The notes beneath the pieces were generated by a model. It was not told the DNA's origin and searched no databases. It worked only from the letters and a program-made list of their open reading frames with translations. A stretch of 40,485 nt of DNA from an uncultured Acidobacteriia bacterium (GTDB lineage Bacteria; Acidobacteriota; Terriglobia; Bryobacterales; Bryobacteraceae). This document shows positions 24,947-33,800 of this stretch, piece by piece; position 1 is the first letter of the stretch, and the number at the start of each line of letters is the position of its first letter. Position numbers and translations under genes: made by a program. Location: contig CAIYDY010000243.1 in NCBI GenBank assembly GCA_903925015.1, forward strand, positions 1 to 40,485, in the 5' to 3' direction.

Positions 24947-27900
24947 ATCGCGAACAATGGCACTTGGTGGACCGGCTCTACTTGGAACTGGCCTCGCTCG
25001 ACCCTCCGGAGCGCGCCGCCAAGTTGGACGTGGCCTTCGCAAGCGGCGAGCTAGCCGAACACCCCGACTTGCGGCAGGAAGTCGAAAGCCTGCTGTCGGC
25101 GGATGAAACCGGAGGGAGTTTCCTCGGTCAATCCCCTGCGAACCTGGCCCAATCGGCGATTGCCGCCAAAGAGCCCGGCACCGAGGTCCCTGCCACGATA
25201 GGTCCGTACCGCATCCTGAGGGTGCTCGGGCAAGGCGGCATGGGTACCGTGTACCTCGCCGAACAGGACGCGCCCAGACGCCCCGTCGCGCTGAAAGTGA
25301 TCCGCGTGGGGCTGGCCACGGACGAGGTGCGTCGCCGCTTCCAGCTCGAGACGGAAGCACTCGGGCGGCTGCAGCATCCCGGAATTGCCCGGATCTACAG
25401 CGCCGGAACTACCGATGCCGCCAACGGTTCCCAGCCCTACATTGCAATGGAGTACGTCTCCGGCAAGACCCTCCTCGAATTTCTCGAACACCAACCCGAG
25501 ACGGCCGCCCGGATGGAACTGTTCGTCAAAATCTGCGATGCCGTCTCCCACGCGCACAAACAGGGCATCATCCACCGCGATCTGAAACCGAACAACATCT
25601 TGGTGGATGAATCGGGACAACCCAAAATTGTGGACTTCGGCGTCGCCCGGCTAACCGACAGCGATACCAGCGCGACGAGGCAAACAGACATCGGACAGTT
25701 GATCGGCACCCTGGCCTACATGAGCCCGGAACAGGCACTGGGCGACCCTTCCGCGCTGGACACCCGCAGCGACGTCTATGCACTGGGCGTGATTTTGTAC
25801 CAGTTGCTGGCCGGACGGTTGCCCTATGACATCAACCGGTTCGCGATCGCCGAAGCGGTTCGGGTCATCCGCGAGGAGGATCCGAGTCCCCTCAGCAGCA
25901 TCAACCGGAGCTTCCGGGGCGACATCGAGACCATCGTCGCCAAGGCTCTCGAAAAGGAGCGTACCCGGCGCTACACCACCGTTGGCGACATGGCCGAGGA
26001 CCTGCGGCGGCACCTGCGCAACGAGCCCATCGTCGCGCGACCCGCGAGCGCCGCCTACAGGGCTGGAAAATTCTACCAGCGAAACCGCCTCTTGGTATTG
26101 AGTACACTCGCCATCATCGTGGCATTGTCCGTGGGTGCCGTCGCGAGCACCTTGCAGGCGATTCGTGCGCGCCAAGCCGAAATAAGAGCGCTGGAACAGA
26201 AGGAACGCGCAACATCCGCCCAGAAGATGGCGCTTGACCAATCCGCCATCGCTCAACGGGAGCGGAACACCGCATTGGAACAACGGACCCTGGCCGAGCG
26301 CGAAAGAAATACCGCGCAGACACAGCAAAAACGCGCTGATGAATCGGCGGCCGAGGCCCGGGCGGTGAACGAATTCCTTCTGCGCGACCTTCTGTCGCAA
26401 GCCGATATTCAAAACCAAGGTCCCGGGGACCGGCCCGATCCCGACATCAAGGTGCGCACGGCATTGGATCGCGCGGCAGCCAGTTTGTCGGGTCAATTCG
26501 CAGCGCAACCGCTTGTGGAGGCCTCGGTCCGCCGAACACTGGGTCAGAGCTATGCGGGCTTGGAACTGCTCCCGTCGGCACGCAAGCAGTTCGAACGCGA
26601 ATTGGCATTGCGGCTCCAACACCAGGGTCCACAGCACCCGGACACGATTGAATGCCGCATCCATCTGGCCTGGCTCCGGATCTCGGAGGGTAAGTATGCG
26701 GATGCCCATGCGGAGGCGTTGGCCATCGACACGCTGACCAGCAAGCCGGGAGTAGTGGGAGAAACGCAGCGCCTCGAAGCATTGCATCTGCTGGGTACAA
26801 CCTACATCCGGACAGGCAAGTTCCCCACGGCAATCCAACTCTACACCAAGATGCTGGAAACGGTTCGCCGGACCCATAAGGAAGAATCGCAGCAAGTGGT
26901 CAACACCATCTCGTCCCTCGCCGCCGCCTACGAGGGCGACCGGCAATTCTCCAAAGGTGCCGATCAGTTGGAGCCCCTGATCAAAATCCTGCAGGTCAAA
27001 CTTGGGCCCGAGCATCCAGAAACCTTGGCCGCCCGCATGCGCCTAGCGGGCGATCTGAACGAGATGAAGCATTGGGACGAGGCGCAAAAGATGATTCGGG
27101 AAATTGTCCCGGCCTATGAACGCCTGCGCGGTCCCGACCACCCCGCGACCCTTGCCGCGATGAACGAATTGGGTGCCGTACTCCGGTCTTCCGGCCAAGC
27201 CGACCAAGCCCTGCCGTTGTCCCAACAGATCTATGAGCGGCGGCTGCGAACGCAGGGGCCGGACCATCCCGCCACCATCAATGCGATGAACAACATCGCA
27301 AACAGCTACTCCTTCCTCCACCAATTCGACAAGGCCATTCCCTTGGCCGAAAAGGTGCTGGCGGACCGGCGCCGGGTGCTGGGACCGGAGCACACCAGCA
27401 CCCTGGTCGCCTTGATGAATATTGCGGTCGACCACGCCAAGATGAAGGATTACGCCAAGGCTGAAACCTACTACCGGCAACTCTGGGACATCTGCAAGAA
27501 CCAAAAAGAGCCCATCTTCAACAACATCATCAGTGGCATGAACGGCACCCAGGGAATGATGTACCGGCAGGGCAAGTACGCGGAGTCGGAGGCCCTGGAG
27601 AAGGAGATCATCGCCTACAGGCGCAAGGTTCGCGCCTTCGCACCAGAGAAAATACTCCAGGAGGAAGTCATCCTGGCGGATATCTACTATCACGAAAAGA
27701 AATTCGCCGACGCCGAACAACTGCTCCTCGTCTGCCTGAAGAAGGAAAATGCCGAGAAGCTGCCGACGATGTTCCTCCACCTTGCCGAGAGCCTGATGGG
27801 CGGTATTCTCGCCCGGCAAGGGAAATCCCCGGAAGCCCGGCCACTGCTGGAACGGGGCTATCAAGGCCTGGAAGCGGAACGGCCCCGGATTATCGAGCTG

Positions 27901-27957
27901 GAGCTTTACTACATCGACGAGGCAAAGACGCGGCTCGCGAAGAACGGCTTGGACTAG
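24943..27957 (+). CDS. membrane Ser/Thr protein kinase with C-terminal TPR repeats
   Basis: A 1004-residue Hanks-type kinase. Residues 1-80 are a helical leader (WHLVDRLYLELASLDPPERA) shared with the broken kinase at 10776. The kinase domain covers about 87-360: glycine loop LGQGGMGTVYLAE, Lys118, Glu137, HRDLKPNN (211-218), DFGVA (231-235) and MSPEQA. All catalytic residues are intact. One membrane helix follows (LLVLSTLAIIVALSVGAVAS, 383-402), then a coiled coil rich in Ala, Glu, Arg and Gln (about 405-475), then an extracytoplasmic array of TPR units of the kinesin-light-chain/TPR_12 type from about 540 to the end (GPEHPETLAARMRLAG, GPDHPATLAAMNELGAV, GPDHPATINAMNNIANS, GPEHTSTLVALMNIAV). 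ATG 24943 is chosen because it overlaps the sigma-factor stop (ATGA). Confidence 0.93.
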   Translation: MNREQWHLVDRLYLELASLDPPERAAKLDVAFASGELAEHPDLRQEVESLLSADETGGSFLGQSPANLAQSAIAAKEPGTEVPATIGPYRILRVLGQGGMGTVYLAEQDAPRRPVALKVIRVGLATDEVRRRFQLETEALGRLQHPGIARIYSAGTTDAANGSQPYIAMEYVSGKTLLEFLEHQPETAARMELFVKICDAVSHAHKQGIIHRDLKPNNILVDESGQPKIVDFGVARLTDSDTSATRQTDIGQLIGTLAYMSPEQALGDPSALDTRSDVYALGVILYQLLAGRLPYDINRFAIAEAVRVIREEDPSPLSSINRSFRGDIETIVAKALEKERTRRYTTVGDMAEDLRRHLRNEPIVARPASAAYRAGKFYQRNRLLVLSTLAIIVALSVGAVASTLQAIRARQAEIRALEQKERATSAQKMALDQSAIAQRERNTALEQRTLAERERNTAQTQQKRADESAAEARAVNEFLLRDLLSQADIQNQGPGDRPDPDIKVRTALDRAAASLSGQFAAQPLVEASVRRTLGQSYAGLELLPSARKQFERELALRLQHQGPQHPDTIECRIHLAWLRISEGKYADAHAEALAIDTLTSKPGVVGETQRLEALHLLGTTYIRTGKFPTAIQLYTKMLETVRRTHKEESQQVVNTISSLAAAYEGDRQFSKGADQLEPLIKILQVKLGPEHPETLAARMRLAGDLNEMKHWDEAQKMIREIVPAYERLRGPDHPATLAAMNELGAVLRSSGQADQALPLSQQIYERRLRTQGPDHPATINAMNNIANSYSFLHQFDKAIPLAEKVLADRRRVLGPEHTSTLVALMNIAVDHAKMKDYAKAETYYRQLWDICKNQKEPIFNNIISGMNGTQGMMYRQGKYAESEALEKEIIAYRRKVRAFAPEKILQEEVILADIYYHEKKFADAEQLLLVCLKKENAEKLPTMFLHLAESLMGGILARQGKSPEARPLLERGYQGLEAERPRIIELELYYIDEAKTRLAKNGLD

Positions 27958-28670
27958 GCCGCGCCCGGAACCACCAGGAAGCCCGTCTCGCCATCCCCAA
28001 AAACCCGGTTCCGTTCCGGGCCCCACCACCAATAGTGGGCGGCGGTATAGGCGCAGATGACGGCGTCCAAGCGGTCCTCAACACCTTTCCGTGCCGCACC
28101 GCCATCGGGAACTTGGGGCAACAGGTCCCCAACCAGGCACGGTGGGTCGGCCTTTTCGAGCTCAAACAGGAACTCTCTCAACCGGCGCAATTGGACGACC
28201 CGTTCCGGCACGGTGCCCTTCTTGTATTTCAATCGATAGGGAAGGCCGAACAGCCAGACAATCGACGCGTGCGGGAACACCTCAATTTGGTGCCGCCCAG
28301 GCACTCGAGCCTGTATTTCGGGCGCATGGGCAAAACCCAGCCCTTCCAACGCCGCCGCGAAAGCATTCGTCTTCGCCGCAAAAGGACGACCGAGATTCGC
28401 CGGATGGCAGCCCAAGCCATACTTGCGGAACGCTGCATTCAGAAGTCGTTCCCCCGGACGCTGCCCGCTTGGATTCCGAATGATTGTCGGCGCGTCCACG
28501 GCAACCAACGCCGGACCATCACCCGCCTGTGCCCGGATCCACGCCAACACGGACTCGTGGTCCGCCGCAAGCTCCAGCGCCACCAGATGCAGCGCCCCGG
28601 AACGGAACTCCAGCGCGGCCAATCCGGTGGCCCCGTTCACCCACCCGAGATCAACCCCAAGAAAACGCAC
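27954..28670 (-). CDS. DUF429 family protein
   Basis: A 238-residue protein of the DUF429 family, proposed on fold grounds to be RNase H-like nucleases. The N-terminus RFLGVDLGWVNGATGLA has the acidic first strand. VAVDAPTIIRNPSGQRPGER, EVFPHASIVWLFGLP and the late acidic GVEDRLDAVICAYTAAHYW are further conserved acidic blocks. I chose GTG at 28670, preceded by a GGGAAGAGGGGG purine run; a longer in-frame start adds a basic leader without homology. It starts 26 bases after the sulfatase stop, so it is probably co-transcribed with it. Its stop codon shares the tetranucleotide CTAG with the stop of the convergent kinase gene. Biochemical role unproven. Confidence 0.85.
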   Translation of the reverse strand: MRFLGVDLGWVNGATGLAALEFRSGALHLVALELAADHESVLAWIRAQAGDGPALVAVDAPTIIRNPSGQRPGERLLNAAFRKYGLGCHPANLGRPFAAKTNAFAAALEGLGFAHAPEIQARVPGRHQIEVFPHASIVWLFGLPYRLKYKKGTVPERVVQLRRLREFLFELEKADPPCLVGDLLPQVPDGGAARKGVEDRLDAVICAYTAAHYWWWGPERNRVFGDGETGFLVVPGAA

Positions 28671-28696
28671 GCATCCCCCTCTTCCCTTCCCCGCCC

Positions 28697-30148
28697 CTAG
28701 TCCTCGGGAATGTGGAACGTATCCCCGGTATCGGCCACCCACTGTTTTAGCCGCGAAATCAATTTCCGGCGCTCCGCCCGGAATTTATTGTTGTAGGCCA
28801 TATTCACCTGCTCGTACGGGTCCTCGTTCAGGTTGTACATCATCCAGCTGATGCCGTCGAAACAGGTGTATTTCCAGCCATCCCGCGTCACGATCCCGCG
28901 GTACGCCTTGTTCACGGAATCCGCATGTCCCGTCGGCACCACCGTTTGCAGGTAGGCCGAATCCGGCATCTCCGGCATCGGACTCCCCTGCGCCCGAAGA
29001 CGGAACTTCGAGTAATCCCGGCCCTCCATCCACGCCGGAGCCTTCACGCCGCACAAACCCAACGTGGTCGGCGCGATGTCCGGGGAATTCAGCAGCGCCG
29101 GAATCCGCCCCGTCATGTGCCCTTCGTAGGTCGGCTGGCCCCCCGCAATGAAGAAGGGAATCCGGATCGACTCTTCATAAGCCGTCATCTTCCGGAACTG
29201 CCCCTGCGAACCCAGCATGTCCCCGTGATCCGCAAAGAACAGCACATGCGTATCCTCAAACAACCCCTCGTCACGCAGCGTCTGCACTACGCGCCCAAAG
29301 TTGAAGTCCAGGTTCTCAATCATTCCGTAGTAGCCCGAAAGCTCCCGCGCGGCCTGTTCCCGAACCGACTTCACCATCGGCACGTTGGGACGGAACTCGA
29401 TATTCCCCGCCCCCAACCGCGCCCGGTAATTCGGCGGCGCAACCGGCGGATCGTGCGGCGGCTGCACCGAGCAAACGGCGAAGAAGGGCTTTCCCCGCCC
29501 CTCGCGCTGCGCCACAGCCTGCTCGCGGACATATTTAACCAACAGATCCGTCAGCGCATCGGTTTCATAACCCGGCAAACGGTAGTGGAACGCGTCCTTG
29601 CCCTCACCCCCGTGCACCCACGAATCGTACTGCGAGTTATTGTTCTCATACCCGACCCAAGTGTCGAAGCCGCCCCGCTTCCTCGGATCGGTGATGAAGT
29701 GGGCCGCCCGCCCCGTGCTCTCGTGAAACCCGCCCAGATGCCACTTCCCGAAATACGCCGTGTTGTATCCGGCGGCTTTGAGTGGTTCCGTGATCGTGGC
29801 CTGTCCATCGGGCAATGGGTACTCGTGCCCGACGACGCAGTGGTGCGGATACCGGCCCGTCAGCATCGACCCGCGGAACGGACAGCACAACGGAAACCCG
29901 GAAACAGCCTGGGTGAACTGCACCCCCATCGACTGCAGGTTGTCCAGATTCGGGGTCCGCACATTGGGATCGCCGTTGATCCCCAGCGCCTGTGCCCGGT
30001 GCTGGTCGCCCAGGAACCAGATCACGTTGGGATGGGGCACTTCAGGACGGACCGAGCTGGCACGGTTCTGCTGGGCGGACGCCAACTGGGCAGCGCCCAA
30101 AGTACTGGTGGCAAGGAATTCGCGACGGTTCATGGCTCGGCCCACCAT
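28697..30148 (-). CDS. Tat-exported sulfatase (alkaline phosphatase superfamily)
   Basis: A 483-residue sulfatase. A twin-arginine signal (NRREFLATSTLGAAQLASAQ) points to folded export. NVIWFLGDQHRAQALG supplies the first metal aspartate. The signature CCPFRGSMLTGRYP (residues 88-101) contains the C-x-P-x-R motif whose Cys becomes formylglycine. GYNTAYFGKWHLGG and VLFFADHGDMLGSQGQFRK are further active-site and metal-binding segments. A maturation enzyme is not in the window. ATG 30148 has GGGAG close upstream. ATG 30133, right before the Tat signal, is equally possible. The natural sulfate ester is not deducible; the sequence style is that of choline-sulfatase/heparan-sulfatase-like enzymes. 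It is followed at 26 bases by the DUF429 gene. Confidence 0.92.
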   Translation of the reverse strand: MVGRAMNRREFLATSTLGAAQLASAQQNRASSVRPEVPHPNVIWFLGDQHRAQALGINGDPNVRTPNLDNLQSMGVQFTQAVSGFPLCCPFRGSMLTGRYPHHCVVGHEYPLPDGQATITEPLKAAGYNTAYFGKWHLGGFHESTGRAAHFITDPRKRGGFDTWVGYENNNSQYDSWVHGGEGKDAFHYRLPGYETDALTDLLVKYVREQAVAQREGRGKPFFAVCSVQPPHDPPVAPPNYRARLGAGNIEFRPNVPMVKSVREQAARELSGYYGMIENLDFNFGRVVQTLRDEGLFEDTHVLFFADHGDMLGSQGQFRKMTAYEESIRIPFFIAGGQPTYEGHMTGRIPALLNSPDIAPTTLGLCGVKAPAWMEGRDYSKFRLRAQGSPMPEMPDSAYLQTVVPTGHADSVNKAYRGIVTRDGWKYTCFDGISWMMYNLNEDPYEQVNMAYNNKFRAERRKLISRLKQWVADTGDTFHIPED

Positions 30149-30202
30149 TATCTCCCATGGTGACCCGGTCGAGCCGAAAAAACTGTAGCAAAACGAAAGC
30201 CG

Positions 30203-30811
30203 CTACCTGCGCCGACGCAAATACAAGCCCATCAACCCGGCGCCCGACGCGAGCGTCATCCAAGTCGAAGGCTCCGGGGTAGCTCCCGTATCGACCGGGG
30301 TATCGACATTGATCGCAGCCGCCACGCTGAAGCTTTGCGTATCCACACCGTCCCCCAAATCCGGGTTCCCGTGGGTAATATCGAAATTGAAAACCAGATT
30401 CCCAAGCTCCGACGCCGTCGGCAGGGCGGTCGACAAGATGTCGTAGGTGCCTGCACTCCGGGTCACATCCACCGGTCCCAGATAGAACGCGCCCCCACCG
30501 GTGAACGTGCCAAGCGACTGCGCCCCGTCATAGTCGATGCTGGAGATCGCCAGCCAGTCGCCCACGTTGCTCGAAAAGCTCGCCGTGAAGCCGAAGTGGA
30601 TCGTGTTCCCCGGCAACTCGATGAACTGCCCGACTCCGTTGCCGTCCGTGTTGTCGAGGGTGATGGTCAGCGTGTCGATGCGTTGCACCGGCGCGTTCAT
30701 CCCGTCGTTGTAGTCCGGCAGCGTCAGCGTCACCGAGCCCGCCGACAGGTTGCCTACAGCCAGCAGCCCGCCGACCAGCGCAGCCAGAAAGCTCGTATTG
30801 GTTCTCTTCAT
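30203..30811 (-). CDS. small PEP-CTERM protein
   Basis: A 202-residue exported protein. A signal peptide (FLAALVGGLLAVGNLSAGS) is followed by an all-beta body (VTLTLPDYNDGMNAPVQRID, WLAISSIDYDGAQSLGTFTG, LGNLVFNFDITHGNPDLGDG) and a C-terminal PEP-CTERM signal (ATPEPSTWMTLASGAGLMGL, then YLRRRR). GGAGA 7 bases upstream of ATG 30811 decides the start; an in-frame ATG at 30838 would place charged residues first. It lies 30 bases downstream of the giant secreted protein gene on the same strand, so it may be its operon partner. Function of the body is unknown. Confidence 0.87.
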   Translation of the reverse strand: MKRTNTSFLAALVGGLLAVGNLSAGSVTLTLPDYNDGMNAPVQRIDTLTITLDNTDGNGVGQFIELPGNTIHFGFTASFSSNVGDWLAISSIDYDGAQSLGTFTGGGAFYLGPVDVTRSAGTYDILSTALPTASELGNLVFNFDITHGNPDLGDGVDTQSFSVAAAINVDTPVDTGATPEPSTWMTLASGAGLMGLYLRRRR

Positions 30812-30841
30812 GATTCTTTCTCCGATTTTCTTTTCCACACC

Positions 30842-33800
30842 TTACCGCAGTGTTGTAATCGACACGGTCGCCGGCGTTCCCCCGTCGCGCGTGTATGTAA
30901 CATCCATCGTCACCTTCGTGGCCAGCAAGCCCCAGTCGAAGTAGATGGCCGCCGAACCCTTGCCGCCCGAAGCCCCGATCGTGCCGAATGAGGCTGGCAG
31001 ATAGCCCGCCAACGGGGCTACGGTCGGCCTCGAAATCGAACTAGAGCAAGCCCCGCCGCTGGCCGCCGCCAGAAGCGCCGCGGCAGCCGGGCCCGGTACC
31101 GGATCGACCAGGAACACACAGGACGAGGTGCCCGTCACCGTCTGGATCGCCGTCACATGCACATCCGTGATCCGCGCATTGCTCGCCGCCGCGTTGCCGC
31201 TGTTGGTGGCATTGAAGAGGACAATGCGGTAGCCGGAGCCAACGTCGGTGCTCCGTGTCCCGATACTCACGTTCAGGATCGGGTTCAGCGGTATGTAGTT
31301 TGCCACCATCGTCACGGCGGATGCGTTCGCCGTAAAGGTTTGGGTCGCTTGGTTCACCAACCCGGCCACTGCCAAAGCCGCAGTCCCCGGCGGGATCACA
31401 ACACTGGCCCCGGTGAAGCTCCAGTGGTCGAACTTGTAGTTGCCGATACTGCTGGCGCTGACCGTGAAGTTGGGCGAGGCCATCGGGAATGTTCCCCCGC
31501 CCGTCACCGTTCCTGCACCCGCCGGAGAGGCGCCCGTGGTCACCGTATACGCCGGAATGAAATTCGCCACCGGGTAGTCCGGCCCGTTGTGGCTGACATT
31601 GAGCAGCAGCGGATTGACCGTGGACGTGTTCGAATTGCCCTGGAAGGTCCACTTGCTGAACATGTACCCGGGGTTCGGCACCGCCGTTACCGTCCAGATC
31701 GTGGCTACCGGATAGAAGGTGCCGCCGCCCAGCACCGTTCCGCCAGTTCCGGCAGTCGCGGTTTCGTAAACTGCCACGTCCGCGCTGCAGCCCAGGAGCA
31801 GCGGCTGCGATCCAACCGTAATTTGGTGCGTGGCGGCACCGCCGTCGGTCCATGACGAGAACGTGGTTTGGGTGGTCGAACCCGGGATCCCCGAGATTCC
31901 GGTGCATGAAACGCTGTGCGTGCCCGGAGCCAGGTAGAACGGCGTGTTGCTGAATCGCCCAACCCCGTCGGCGCTCAAGAGCACCTGCGACGAGCCGGAT
32001 ACCTGGTACAGATTTACAGACTGGTTCACCACCAATGTCGCCGTGGTGCTGCCCGTGTAGATCGAATCGTTGATCGTGGCCACCACCGTATAAGTCCCGC
32101 CGGTCGTCGGCAGATACTGCGTGCCGTTGTACGTCAGCGTATAGTTCAGATTCGCCGGCACCGTGGTCACCGTGACGGCGTTCCCGGCGGGATTGGCGTT
32201 CTGGTTGAGGTTGCCGATGGTGATCTGGCCGGTCGCGTTCGTGATGGTCAGAGTTCCGGTCGCCGTCCCCGTGTAGTTGTCGTTGATGGTCGCCGTCACC
32301 GTATAGCTGCCCGGATTGATGGGCGTCGCCGGCTGGCCATTCTGGGCGTAGGCGAAATCCACACGCAACCCCGCTGGATTCGTCGTCGCCGTGGCGGACC
32401 TCGCGGTGTTTGCCAAGTACGGCTGGCTCAGGCTGCCCAGCGTGACCGTTGCCACGCCCTTCTGGATCACCAGGGTGGCCGTGACGGTCGCCGACGTGTA
32501 ATACGGGCTGGCCGGATCCACCACTGCCGTCACCGAGTGCGTCCCAACCGATGTCGGCAATGTAGCGCTGCCGTCGTACAGCACTTTCAACGGCACGTTG
32601 GCCGCGCCGAGATTCGTGGTGAACGAGAGCGACTTCGGCGTCCCGTCATACACGAACGGGCCCGCCGCGCCTGTCTGGCTCACGACCAATGTCCCCTTCG
32701 CTGTCGTGAAGGTCGCACTGTTCGACGTGCTCGCGCTGTTGTCCACATCGCCCGCGTAGGTCGCTTGGATCGTATGCGAGCCGATATCGAAACCGGTCCG
32801 GATGGTGGCGATACCCGACGCGTTCATGGTGGAACTGCCGAGAGCCGTTGAGCCATCCATGGTGAACGTGACCAGGCCTGTCGCCTTGGCCCCGCCGCCG
32901 ACATAGCTGTAGCCGATCTGCGCCGTCAGGACCACCGACGTGTTGTAGGCCACTGTCGCGGGCACGGTCAATGACAGGTTCGTCGTGCTGCGCGTGTGGA
33001 CGTTCATCACTCCGGTCGCCGAACCGGTATAGTTCGGGTCCGTGATTGTAGCCACCGCGCGGTACATGAAGGATTTGGCCCCGCTGGGGAGGACGGGCAA
33101 GCTCGGGCTCGCCGGGTTGAGGTAGTCGTCGTAGAGCACCTGGTAGCTCAGGCCCGCGGGAGACGTGACAACGGTGACCGGGTTGGCCGTGCCGCCCGGG
33201 CTCACCACGGAATTCAGGTTCCCCACCGTCAGGCTGGCGATCTTCTTGCCGATCAGCAGCGTGCCCGACGGGAACGTGTAGTTGGCGTTGGTCGCCGTCA
33301 CCGTATAGGTTCCCGCGTTGGTCGGGGCGATCGCCGTCGGAGTCCCGCCGGAAATCGGCGCGTAGGCCAAGGTCACGGCCACATTCGGCGTCGGCACCGC
33401 GGCGGCCAAGTGCTGCGTGCCGTCATAGGTGATGCCGGAAACGCCGGTGTAGACGATCGAACCCGCCGCCTTGTTGATGGTAAAGGTACCGCTGATCGAG
33501 CCGGAATAGTTGGTGTCGTTGATGGTTCCCACCACCGCATAGCTGCCTGCGTTGGTCGGGGCCCCGCCGCCGTTGTATGTCAAGTCCACCCGGATGCCCG
33601 GAACCACCGAGCCGTTCGACCCGGTCACGGTAGCCGTCGCCGAGAGCGTGCTGCCCGTGTAGGTCGGGCTCAGGTTGCCGAGCGTGACTTGGGCCTGCTG
33701 CTTGAAGACGCTGACCGTGGCGGCGCTCGAAGTGGAGGTCGCGTTGTTGGGATCCGAATGCGAGGCGTTGTAGGTTGCGGTGAACGTGTGGAGTCCGCCG

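Noticed and set aside
28925-30163. 412-codon plus-strand ORF opposite the sulfatase
   Set aside because: Antisense shadow; the sulfatase signature and Tat signal are on the minus strand.
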